Positions 26,898 through 34,973 of a stretch of DNA of 64,000 nt are shown here, piece after piece. Position 1 is the stretch's first letter; every line of letters starts with the position of its first letter. The stretch covers positions 40,164-104,163 of the forward strand of contig PIZK01000038.1 in the NCBI GenBank assembly GCA_002835545.1. Direction: 5' to 3'. The notes under the pieces were generated by a model. The model did no database searches. It was given only the letters and a program-made list of their open reading frames with translations, and was not told the DNA's origin. This DNA is from Alteromonadales bacterium alter-6D02 (GTDB taxonomy: Bacteria; Pseudomonadota; Gammaproteobacteria; Enterobacterales; Psychrobiaceae). A program made the translations under genes and the position numbers.

Positions 26898-29001
26898 TAT
26901 TAAATATTGGGTACTCATTGTGATGTGTAGCTTATTGTTATCTACTAGCGTGGGCGCTAAAGAAGCATATTTAGTGCAGCTCGGTGATGTTGTTCACGTT
27001 GGTCTTCCGGGAGAGGAGTCGTTAAATAAAAACTTTACCGTCGATGTGCGGGGGGGGATCAAGCTCCCAGAAGTCGGAAGTATCACTGTGGTTGGGTACT
27101 CTGAGCTCGAGTTGAAGCAGATCTTAGTTGCCGCGTTACAGCCCGTTTATCGCGATATGTCTGGGTTTTCGGTTTACGTTGCCAAAAAGCAACTGATGGT
27201 CAATGTTATGGGGTACGTTAAAGCGCCCGGGCATGTCACATTACCTGCATCGGCCAATATTCAAATGGCATTAATTGCAGCGGGAGGGTTAAGAACTGGC
27301 GCGCAATTAGACAAGCTGCAAATTCGTCGCAATGGCACATCTCAAGTGTTCAATTACAAACAATATTTAGATAGTGGTGATAGTAGTATTCTACCAAATC
27401 TACAGCCCCTAGATACTTTATTTATCCCTGCTTCACCGATGGTGGGCAACATTGAAGTTGAGTTTGACCCAGCTAAAGTCGCGAGTGGGGGGGATGCCGC
27501 AGATCGCTTAGCAATTAAAGTATTTGGTGAAGTTCATCGCCAAGGGAGCTTTTCATTTAATAACAAAACTAATTTGGTCGAGTTTTTAATGAAAGCCGGT
27601 GGGGTGACTCGGTATGCCGGTGTTGAACATATCCGTGTGATCACTGATGGTCAGCCTCAATTATTTAATCTTAAAAACTATTTAGATAGCGGTAATATCA
27701 CGCTCTTGCCTGAACTTAAGCCCGGGGCGACGATTTTTGTTCCTAAGCAAGAAGAGCAAATAAAAACAGGGGCGAATGTTGTCTACATTATGGGGGAAGT
27801 GTTTAAACCCGGAGCATTTGAAGGAAAAGCGGATGCTACTTTCATGGATATATTGGCTAATGCTGGTGGACCTACACGTTTTGCAGAATCGAGACAAATA
27901 AAAATAATCAAAGCCTCAGGAGAGGTAATGTCTTTTGATTTAGCGGGTTACACCGAAGGTATTGCGAGTGCTCAATTACCAAGTATTAGCTCTGGCGATG
28001 CGATTTTTGTACCTGAAAAAACAGATATGAATGAGAAGTCATGGCTTAAAGTGTCGCCTAATAGAGCGGTTCGTGTCATTGGAGAGGTGGTTCGCCCCGG
28101 TCGTTATGAATGGGCGAATGAAATGTCACTTATTGATTTACTTGCTCATGTGGGAGGGCCGACATCACGCGCAGATACGGCAAATATTGATATTACCTCG
28201 CCCGACGGCTACGGGGCATTACAGCAATACACGTTTAATTTAGATAACTTCATTAAACAAGGGGTGGCTGAAAGTGCGCTACCTGTTATTCGTGCCGGAG
28301 CCACCATTCGCGTTCATGATTTACCAAGTGATCCAAGTGATAATAAAGCGCAATGGGTGAGGCAGTCGGCGGCGAAATCAATTTATGTTTTTGGTCAAGT
28401 AGGGGCGCCGGGTCGTTATATGTTCACCGAAGAAATGAACTTCTTGGATATCTTAGCGGCCGCTGACGGGCCAACAGCCAAAGCTGATATTCGAAACATT
28501 AGAATTAATCATCGCGGCACAGGACAAGCGCGCGTATCAAAACTTAATTTGGCGCTGTATTTTGAAACGGGAGATGAGCACCTATTACCTGAAATTAAAA
28601 TGGGCGATACCATTTATATTCCAGAGCGTAACCGAGACTGGTTAGATAAACCTAAAGAAGTGACGGTTCGGGTCTTGGGGGCGGTGAATAAACCGGGTCG
28701 TTATAGCTATGACGATACCATGACGATATTAGACTTATTAGCAGAAGCTGGTGGGACTGTTTCAACCGCTTATATTGAAAAAATTACGGTGGTTAACCTG
28801 TCTTGCTGTCGCAGTCAGGCACGTACTTTTGACTTAGCCGAATTCTCTGAAACCGCTAACTTTAGTGACTTACCGGTAATTCGAGTTGGTGATACCGTTT
28901 ATGTACCCGACCAACGAAATACCACTATGGCAAAAGCACGAGTGGGTCTACGGGATGTGTTTGAGCTCGTTTCCTTAGCGTCGTTACTGGGCGTACTGTG
29001 A
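26881..29001 (+). CDS. Wza-like polysaccharide export protein with six SLBB repeats
   Basis: 706 residues from ATG 26881 (AAGGAG six bases upstream; ATG 26875 is too close). The signal peptide ends near VGA-KEA without a lipobox cysteine. Poly_export domain (PF02563) at about 25-100 (LGDVVHVGLPGEESLN). Six SLBB-type repeats follow, recognisable by V-x-G-x-V-x-x-P-G and AGG(P/V)T: VNVMGYVKAPGHV, IKVFGEVHRQGSF, VYIMGEVFKPGAF, VRVIGEVVRPGRY, IYVFGQVGAPGRY, VRVLGAVNKPGRY. Wza-type proteins usually carry two or three. Predicted outer-membrane or periplasmic EPS channel. Confidence 0.88.
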   Translation: MQTIISIKYWVLIVMCSLLLSTSVGAKEAYLVQLGDVVHVGLPGEESLNKNFTVDVRGGIKLPEVGSITVVGYSELELKQILVAALQPVYRDMSGFSVYVAKKQLMVNVMGYVKAPGHVTLPASANIQMALIAAGGLRTGAQLDKLQIRRNGTSQVFNYKQYLDSGDSSILPNLQPLDTLFIPASPMVGNIEVEFDPAKVASGGDAADRLAIKVFGEVHRQGSFSFNNKTNLVEFLMKAGGVTRYAGVEHIRVITDGQPQLFNLKNYLDSGNITLLPELKPGATIFVPKQEEQIKTGANVVYIMGEVFKPGAFEGKADATFMDILANAGGPTRFAESRQIKIIKASGEVMSFDLAGYTEGIASAQLPSISSGDAIFVPEKTDMNEKSWLKVSPNRAVRVIGEVVRPGRYEWANEMSLIDLLAHVGGPTSRADTANIDITSPDGYGALQQYTFNLDNFIKQGVAESALPVIRAGATIRVHDLPSDPSDNKAQWVRQSAAKSIYVFGQVGAPGRYMFTEEMNFLDILAAADGPTAKADIRNIRINHRGTGQARVSKLNLALYFETGDEHLLPEIKMGDTIYIPERNRDWLDKPKEVTVRVLGAVNKPGRYSYDDTMTILDLLAEAGGTVSTAYIEKITVVNLSCCRSQARTFDLAEFSETANFSDLPVIRVGDTVYVPDQRNTTMAKARVGLRDVFELVSLASLLGVL

Positions 29002-29052
29002 TCCGTGGTAATTGGTCAACTTAAGCGATTATAAACTGTAATGGAGGCGATG

Positions 29053-29811
29053 ATGATTGAGATACCAACACATTATATTGAGTTAGAACGGATTTATGCT
29101 GCGACATTTTCAAGAGAACGACGAGCGGTTGCTGTTGTCTCTACCTACCCTGGAGAGGGGGTGAGTTCAGTGGTGATGGCATTAGCTAAGCGTAATATAC
29201 AAGCCGGGCGTTCAACGCTTGTGGTGGACTTTAATCTGCATAGTCCATTGCTAAGCACTCAAGCTCAAGCGCGCGCCCCTCGGTTTAATCGGCTCAAACT
29301 CTCAGTGCCAACCTACTCGGCAAAGCAATTGGTCCACGCTCCGATCAACTTTAAATCTTGCACATCAATCATTCCAGTTGCTGATAAACTGTCTATTCTA
29401 GCAGGCCCTGCGACGCGTGAGGCCATGCTAAGAATGAGAGAGCCTGAGATGTTACGCAGTAAAGTTAAACAATGGTTGAAGCAATTTGATGTGGTTATTT
29501 TTGATACCTCACCAGTGAGCTTAAATAATGGGGGCAACCTACCACCAGAGTTGGTCGCCAGTGCTTGCGATGGAGCGATATTAACGGTACTGGCTGGACA
29601 AACGACCACCACTGCGCTAAGTAATACATTGAATAAATTACAAAGCGCTGAGGTGTTGTTACTTGGTTCGGTGATTAACGATCAATACAATCCGACGCTG
29701 CGTGATGAGCTGGTTAGGAAGCTAAATTTTATTGGAAAAATTAGCCCGTGGCTTGCTCGTAAACTTAAAGATAAAATTATGCGAAATAATCTGTTAGCGT
29801 TAGAAATTTAA
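29053..29811 (+). CDS. CpsD/BY-kinase-like ATPase with a defective Walker A motif
   Basis: 252 residues from ATG 29053 (GGAGG five bases upstream; ATG 29050 is also possible). Fold signatures of the ParA/MinD-like tyrosine-kinase family: VAVVSTYPGEG-V-SSVVMALAK at the P-loop, STLVVDFNLHSP at Walker A', VVIFDTSPV at Walker B, and a conserved end (LLGSVINDQYNP). The catalytic P-loop lysine (GEGKS) is V37 here, and no C-terminal tyrosine cluster is present. Kinase activity is doubtful; it may be a structural partner of the kinase-less Wzz protein at 21080. Last gene of unit III. Confidence 0.82.
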   Translation: MIEIPTHYIELERIYAATFSRERRAVAVVSTYPGEGVSSVVMALAKRNIQAGRSTLVVDFNLHSPLLSTQAQARAPRFNRLKLSVPTYSAKQLVHAPINFKSCTSIIPVADKLSILAGPATREAMLRMREPEMLRSKVKQWLKQFDVVIFDTSPVSLNNGGNLPPELVASACDGAILTVLAGQTTTTALSNTLNKLQSAEVLLLGSVINDQYNPTLRDELVRKLNFIGKISPWLARKLKDKIMRNNLLALEI

Positions 29812-29818
29812 CGCTAAC
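29793..29818. terminator. Hairpin spanning the stop codons of two convergent genes
   Basis: 10-bp perfect stem GTTAGCGTTA / TAACGCTAAC with a 6-base loop. It contains the stop codon of the CpsD-like gene and the last codons of the leftward sigma-54 activator, whose stops are only two bases apart. No U tract; possibly a bidirectional barrier or terminator. Confidence 0.45.
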
Positions 29819-31259
29819 TATCCCACTCTTGTTTTTTGCGGTAGATTGTCGACGGACTCACTTCTAATAACGCTGCTGCTTTAGCGACGTTACCATTGCA
29901 GCTATCAATTGCAGACTCGATCGCCTGCTTTTCAACTTGCCATAAGGGAATGATTGAGGCTGGGTGGCCACTTGTTGAAACCTGTGTCTCTGCTATCGTT
30001 TCAACAGCTTCGGTTGTTGCTGAGGCCTGTTGTTTTGGGGGCGATAAGTTGTTAACCATGTTGGATAAGGCTTTAATCAGCATTTGTGAATTGATTTCAT
30101 CGCCATGGTTGAGCACTACAATACCATGAATGGTATTTTCTAATTGACGAACATTACCCGGCCAAGCGTATGATTTAATTATCTGCAAGGCATCTCGTGA
30201 AAAACGCTTAAAAGACTTATTGGCCAATTTGCTGTATTTTTTTAGGAAAAACTTTCCAATGAGTTGAGCATCAAGTGCTCGCTCTCGTAGCGGTGGAAGC
30301 GTTAAATTAATCACATTAAGGCGATAGTATAAATCTTCCCTAAACTCATTATTGACCACCGCCGCGCCGATAGAGTTTGATGATGCAGAAATAATTTTTG
30401 CATCAAACTTATAGACTTTGTTGGTCCCAAGAGGACTATATTCACGCTCTTGAATGACCCGCAATAGCTTTGCTTGAAGTGGTTTTGATAGCGTGGTGAT
30501 TTCATCTAAAAATAGTGTGCCTTTTTTTGCAGCAGAAAAGAGTCCTTCTTGCGCGGTAATGGCGCCTGTGAATGCGCCTTTGTTATGGCCAAACAATTGT
30601 GACTCCATGAGGTGTTCACTAAAGTTAGCACAATTGACCGCAATAAATGGTTCCTGATTATTCGGGCTTTCGGCATGGCAAGCTTTAGCGACAAGCTCTT
30701 TACCTGTACCTGTTTCACCCGTAATAAAAATAGGAGCATGGGTTGCTCCCGCATGACTGATATTTTCAAATAACTCATGCATTGTGCTGGTGTTAGCGAT
30801 AATACCGTGAAAGTTAGAGTTCGGAACAGATTGACTCTGCGTATTTAAAACTGCAGCGGGTTTTGATTGTTCAACAGCCGCTAATGCCTGTTCAACAGTG
30901 ATGGTAAGTTCTTTGTTATCCCAAGGTTTACAGATAAAGCGTTCAATGCTGCCCTGACTGAACGCTGATGATACCTTCGCAAAATCTTGATAACCAGAAA
31001 GAATGATACGCTGAGACTCTGGCCATATTTTTTGTATTTTAGCGAGAAGTTCACAGCCTTCTAAATCTGGCATGTGTTGGTCAGATATCACCACGGAGGG
31101 AAAATTATGTTGGCAATAGGCTAATGCGTCTGTTGGCGAAGTATAGGTGACGATATTTACGGGAAGTGATCGTAACACACGTTTTAATGCCGACAGAATC
31201 TCTTGCTCATCATCAACTAGTAACAAGGTTGGTAGGTTATTTGTTTGTTCTATCATCAA
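29814..31259 (-). CDS. NtrC-family sigma-54-dependent response regulator
   Basis: 481 residues. REC domain 1-125 (LLLVDDEQEIL, phospho-acceptor D60 in VISDQHMPD, conserved KPWD). The AAA+ sigma-54 interaction domain (about 160-395) has Walker A GETGTGKELV, the sigma-54-contacting loop NKGAFTGAI, Walker B GTLFLDEI and the arginine-finger region FREDLYYRLNVINLTLPPLRER. A C-terminal Fis-type helix-turn-helix ends in VAKAAALLEVSPSTIYRKK. This is a complete activator able to open the GG-N10-GC promoters found in front of all three EPS units. Its cognate kinase is not in the window. Comparable in role to PrsR of exosortase EPS loci; equivalence is inference. Confidence 0.93.
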   Translation of the reverse strand: MMIEQTNNLPTLLLVDDEQEILSALKRVLRSLPVNIVTYTSPTDALAYCQHNFPSVVISDQHMPDLEGCELLAKIQKIWPESQRIILSGYQDFAKVSSAFSQGSIERFICKPWDNKELTITVEQALAAVEQSKPAAVLNTQSQSVPNSNFHGIIANTSTMHELFENISHAGATHAPIFITGETGTGKELVAKACHAESPNNQEPFIAVNCANFSEHLMESQLFGHNKGAFTGAITAQEGLFSAAKKGTLFLDEITTLSKPLQAKLLRVIQEREYSPLGTNKVYKFDAKIISASSNSIGAAVVNNEFREDLYYRLNVINLTLPPLRERALDAQLIGKFFLKKYSKLANKSFKRFSRDALQIIKSYAWPGNVRQLENTIHGIVVLNHGDEINSQMLIKALSNMVNNLSPPKQQASATTEAVETIAETQVSTSGHPASIIPLWQVEKQAIESAIDSCNGNVAKAAALLEVSPSTIYRKKQEWDS

Positions 31260-31465
31260 GCTGATCCCTTAAACATTATTCCTTTACCTGAGTATAAATA
31301 GATTAACGCAAAAGAGAATCCTTGATTAGTACTTTTACTCACTGCATTACTTATTTCTGTTGTTGTAGTGGTAATGTATTCATTTATGTGAAGAGACTTG
31401 ATTTTCTACTCACCTGTCCATATATAGTGATATAAGGCTGAATTGTTTATGGTTGCTTAAAGTTG

Positions 31466-31912
31466 ATGTGGCGTCTTTTGATATCGATGTGTTTGATAGT
31501 TGTATTAGCGATTACTGCTAATACGCCTGCGCATGCGATAAATAACGCCCCTGAAGTTACTGAACTTACGATAGTACCCAAACAGCAACTGACTAACGCA
31601 TCGTCAAATATGCTGTTTAAGTTACTTGATCAGCAAGAGCAATCTTCTAGTGAAGATATTTATAACCCTCCGCGCTTTTACCGCGCGAATGTGTCTTGTT
31701 TTTTAGCTGAAGCGCAGCAACAACCACAATATGGCTTGGTGTGTGAGTTTTTCGAACCGAAACTATCAGCGGCCTTATATAAAAACCTCATTACCCCCCC
31801 AAAACTTCCTCACTGGTTTGAACAAACCAGTTTTAAGAAAACCACCTCACGTATTTCCGGTTGGAAAGACGCCAATATGCTTTATACAACATTGTTAGAT
31901 CCTCTTAGTTAA
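31466..31912 (+). CDS. Exported protein of unknown function with a cysteine pair
   Basis: 148 residues from ATG 31466; I do not recognise a family. A signal peptide (MWRLLISMCLIVVLAITANT, cleavage near AHA-IN) is followed by a low-complexity linker and a compact region with two cysteines 16 residues apart (CFLAEAQQQPQYGLVC), which could form a disulfide, then an aromatic-rich end (LPHWFEQTSF). It is divergent from the sigma-54 activator and 187 bases upstream of secD, with a weak hairpin between. No clear ribosome binding site, which lowers confidence in the exact start. Confidence 0.65.
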   Translation: MWRLLISMCLIVVLAITANTPAHAINNAPEVTELTIVPKQQLTNASSNMLFKLLDQQEQSSSEDIYNPPRFYRANVSCFLAEAQQQPQYGLVCEFFEPKLSAALYKNLITPPKLPHWFEQTSFKKTTSRISGWKDANMLYTTLLDPLS

Positions 31913-32006
31913 TCTCATTTTTTCAATGCTTTATTTAATTCTTTGAGCTCTCCTCACCTGACGGTTGGATGGCAAGCGGAATAAAACTATTTATTACAAC
32001 AGTATT

Positions 32007-32025
32007 TGACGACTAAAAATCGTCA
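32007..32025 (+). terminator. Weak hairpin before secD
   Basis: 6-bp stem TGACGA / TCGTCA with a 7-base A-rich loop, followed by GCTTTT. Could end the upstream exported-protein transcript; the stem is short. Confidence 0.3.
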
Positions 32026-32099
32026 GCTTTTCCGATCGTTTAATTTACTTAGCACTTTGCTAGGAGAACTTTTGGTCAAGCTATCATTGAGATTAACTA

Positions 32100-33941
32100 A
32101 TGAAACCACCGATTAGAAAGAAGCCGCTGCAATTTAAATGGCAGCAATTACTAAGTGTCATTGTTCTGCTATTTTTAATGGTCAGTGCACTACCTAACAT
32201 ATATCAAGAGCAGTTAACGATTTCTTTAACTGCAAAAGAGCGCCTTACTTTTACTGACGACACTAATGACAAGATGACTGTGCCGCGATTAAAGTCTCTA
32301 CTAACTTCACAGGGCATTAGTGTTTCACAAGCCAACGCTACAGGGAATAACATCGCTATTACATTAGCCGACAAAGCTGATGAAGCACACGCGATGGCTA
32401 TTCTTAATCAACAGCTTGAACAACATTTTTTCATAGCGAGTTCACTAACAAGCTCAATGCCGTCATGGCTTAAATCCACAGGCGCTGCGCCAATTAAACT
32501 GGGGTTGGACTTAAGCGGCGGTGTATTATTTGTATTAGATGTTGATGTTGAGCAAGGGATTGTTGAGCAATTTAAAGGAATGAGCCATGAGCTTAAATCA
32601 ATTATTCGAACCAATAATTTGCGCGGCGCCAAGGTTGTTCAACCTAAGCCGACTCAGCTTCAAGTGATTGGAACACGGTTATCATCTGAGCAACAGTCGT
32701 TATTAATCGCAGAATTTAATCGTGCTTATCCAGATGTGACGGCGCATAAAAAAGCCAATAAAATTACTTTCAATTATTCTCCACAGCAGTATGAACTCTT
32801 CCACCAACAAACTATGGACCTCGCGCTAAAAACAATGCGCGGGCGTATTGAAGAGTTGGGAATCACAGAGGCGGTTACTCAGAAACAAGGTCGACACCAT
32901 ATTCGAATTGAGCTTCCTGGGGTACATGATCCGGCTCAAGCTAAACGTATCATTGGTGCGACGGCGTCATTAGATTTTTATCAATTTGCAAATAATGATT
33001 CGACGGGAGTGTTTCGTATCAACGATTCTAGCGGACAAATGCTCCACCTTAATCCCAAGTCTATCTTTTCAGGCAGTAATATTAAGAGTGCTCGTGCGGG
33101 TCAAGACGAAATGGGTCTGCCATTAGTTAATTTGGTATTAGATAGCATAGGCGGCCGAAAAATGACTGAGTTTTCTCGCGATAATGTTGGCAAGCCAATG
33201 GCAACCATTTTTTCTGAGTATTATCGTGATGCCAATGACCAAATGCTTAAAAAGCAAAAGGTCATTAATGTCGCTAATATTCAACAGGTTCTAGGCTCAC
33301 AATTTAGCATCACTAATATGTCAAGCGCAGAGGCTGCACAGGATCTAGCGTTGTTATTACGCGCAGGCTCGCTGCCTGCACCGGTCACCATTGTAATGCA
33401 AAGAACAATTGAAGCGAGCTTAGGAGCTGACAATATCAATAATGGTGTTAAGGCACTTATTCTAGGTATTACTTTTACTTTGATCTTTATGGGGCTGTGT
33501 TATCGACGTTTAGGCTTAGTGGCCAATGTTGCATTAGGTTGTAATCTGGTGAGTTTGTTAGGACTGATGTCTCTCTTGCCGGGGGCTGTATTAACCCTGC
33601 CAGGAATTGCGGGGCTGGTACTTACTGTGGGTATGGCAGTAGATACTAACGTGCTTATCTTTGAGCGAATTAAAGAGGAAATAAAGCGAGGGCGCTCAAC
33701 ATTACAAGCGGTGGAAATGGGTTATCAGAACGCTTTAGGACCTATTTTAGATGCTAATTTGACGACGCTAATCACCGGCATCATTTTGTATGCGATAGGC
33801 TATGGCCCGGTGAAAGGCTTTGCGTTGATTTTATGTCTTGGCATTTTAACCAGTATGTTTACTGGTGTTTTTGTCTCAAAAGTTTTAACCAACCTTGTCA
33901 TTAGACAGAATAAAACTCGTCTATTTGGAGCTGCATCATGA
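32100..33941 (+). CDS. secD: Protein-export membrane protein SecD, orphan copy
   Basis: 613 residues. SecD of the RND-like SecDF complex that uses proton-motive force to help pull exported proteins through SecYEG. First helix near 15-35, periplasmic P1 domain entered by LGLDLSGGVLFVLDV, then five C-terminal helices (about 450-600) with GLVLTVGMAVDTNVLIFERI carrying the conserved helix-4 aspartate. Immediately overlaps secF (ATGA). The usual neighbours yajC and tgt are absent, so this may be a second SecDF set rather than the housekeeping one; the rest of the genome would be needed to tell. Confidence 0.92.
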   Translation: MKPPIRKKPLQFKWQQLLSVIVLLFLMVSALPNIYQEQLTISLTAKERLTFTDDTNDKMTVPRLKSLLTSQGISVSQANATGNNIAITLADKADEAHAMAILNQQLEQHFFIASSLTSSMPSWLKSTGAAPIKLGLDLSGGVLFVLDVDVEQGIVEQFKGMSHELKSIIRTNNLRGAKVVQPKPTQLQVIGTRLSSEQQSLLIAEFNRAYPDVTAHKKANKITFNYSPQQYELFHQQTMDLALKTMRGRIEELGITEAVTQKQGRHHIRIELPGVHDPAQAKRIIGATASLDFYQFANNDSTGVFRINDSSGQMLHLNPKSIFSGSNIKSARAGQDEMGLPLVNLVLDSIGGRKMTEFSRDNVGKPMATIFSEYYRDANDQMLKKQKVINVANIQQVLGSQFSITNMSSAEAAQDLALLLRAGSLPAPVTIVMQRTIEASLGADNINNGVKALILGITFTLIFMGLCYRRLGLVANVALGCNLVSLLGLMSLLPGAVLTLPGIAGLVLTVGMAVDTNVLIFERIKEEIKRGRSTLQAVEMGYQNALGPILDANLTTLITGIILYAIGYGPVKGFALILCLGILTSMFTGVFVSKVLTNLVIRQNKTRLFGAAS

Positions 33942-34876
33942 AACACTTAGCTGCTTTTTTATTGAGTCGTTTAACTCAAATTCGTATTGCTAGTTTTTAT
34001 CTATCAATGTTTTTTATTGTAATCGCGCTATTAGGAGTGCTAGCGAAGGGGATTAACTTTGGTCTAGATTTCACCGGAGGTTATTTAACCGAATTCTCGT
34101 TCAATCAGCCATTAGCTAAAGAAGTTGTGACGAAACACTTAGAACAGCATTTAACGGGGCCTTTTGAGTTAAGTTCTGGTCAAAGTGGTCATTATTGGAC
34201 ATTACGTCAGGCAGATGATGGCGCGAGTGTGATAGCGAAAGAATGGTTTGATCCATTTGCACAGACATTATCGGCGCAACTGGGTTTAACAGTAACACTA
34301 CAAGATTCAGTTTATATTGGTAGCCAAATTGGGGATGAGTTGATTAATCAAGGAGGCTTGGCGCTAATGGCAGCGATTATGGCAATTTTGTTCTACCTGT
34401 CTTTTCGCTTTGAGTGGCGGTTAGCACTTGGCGCTGTCGCGGCGTTATTCCATGATGTGATTATTGTTATTGGCGTATTTGCATGGTTTGGCATATCGTT
34501 TGATCTGACTATTTTGGCGAGTTTACTGGCGATTATAGGCTACTCACTCAATGACTCTATTGTGATTGGCGATAAAATTCGTGAATTAATGCAGCAAAAT
34601 GCAAAGCTTGATAAGCCGCTTGACCAGCTTATTAATAGTGCTATAAAAGCCACAATGCTCCGTACGGTGATCACATCAGGGACAACCTTAGTGACAATTG
34701 TGTCGGTTTGGTTATTAGCTGGCGCGTCATTAAGTGGCTTTGCGACCGCATTATTTACTGGGGTGATCATGGGGACGTTTTCATCAATCGCTATTTTGGC
34801 TACGGTGCCTCAGCTAGTTGGCTTAACGGTTGATTACTATCAAAGGAAACAAGAAATAGGCTGTGATTTGCCTTAG
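33938..34876 (+). CDS. secF: Protein-export membrane protein SecF, orphan copy
   Basis: 312 residues, six predicted transmembrane helices, partner of the SecD encoded just upstream. GINFGLDFTGGYL after the first helix is the SecF signature. The helix-4 region reads IIGYSLNDSIVIGDKIRE, where housekeeping SecF proteins commonly read GYSINDTVVVFDRIRE; the essential-looking aspartate is kept, but several neighbouring residues differ, in line with a divergent paralogue. Followed by a hairpin. Confidence 0.92.
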   Translation: MKHLAAFLLSRLTQIRIASFYLSMFFIVIALLGVLAKGINFGLDFTGGYLTEFSFNQPLAKEVVTKHLEQHLTGPFELSSGQSGHYWTLRQADDGASVIAKEWFDPFAQTLSAQLGLTVTLQDSVYIGSQIGDELINQGGLALMAAIMAILFYLSFRFEWRLALGAVAALFHDVIIVIGVFAWFGISFDLTILASLLAIIGYSLNDSIVIGDKIRELMQQNAKLDKPLDQLINSAIKATMLRTVITSGTTLVTIVSVWLLAGASLSGFATALFTGVIMGTFSSIAILATVPQLVGLTVDYYQRKQEIGCDLP

Positions 34877-34883
34877 TGAGATA

Positions 34884-34913
34884 GCGTGATGATAGTGTTT
34901 TTTATCATCACGC
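34884..34913. terminator. Hairpin between convergent secF and ppx
   Basis: 11-bp perfect stem GCGTGATGATA / TATCATCACGC with an 8-base T-rich loop. No U tract follows on the + strand. Shares the GCGTGATGA arm with the hairpin at 38721-38751. Confidence 0.5.
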
Positions 34914-34973
34914 GCTTCACCAAAGTAGGAGAAACTTATGTTTTCATTAAGTATCCAATAGCGTGCTTAGTGA

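Noticed and set aside
12592..29811. Exosortase/PEP-CTERM system
   Set aside because: Regulator type and one glycosyltransferase resemble such clusters, but no exosortase-like membrane protein and no PEP-CTERM tail were found in the window.
31441..31465. Sigma-54 promoter before the 31466 gene
   Set aside because: TGGTTGC near 31449 superficially resembles a -24 element, but the GG-N10-GC spacing is not met.
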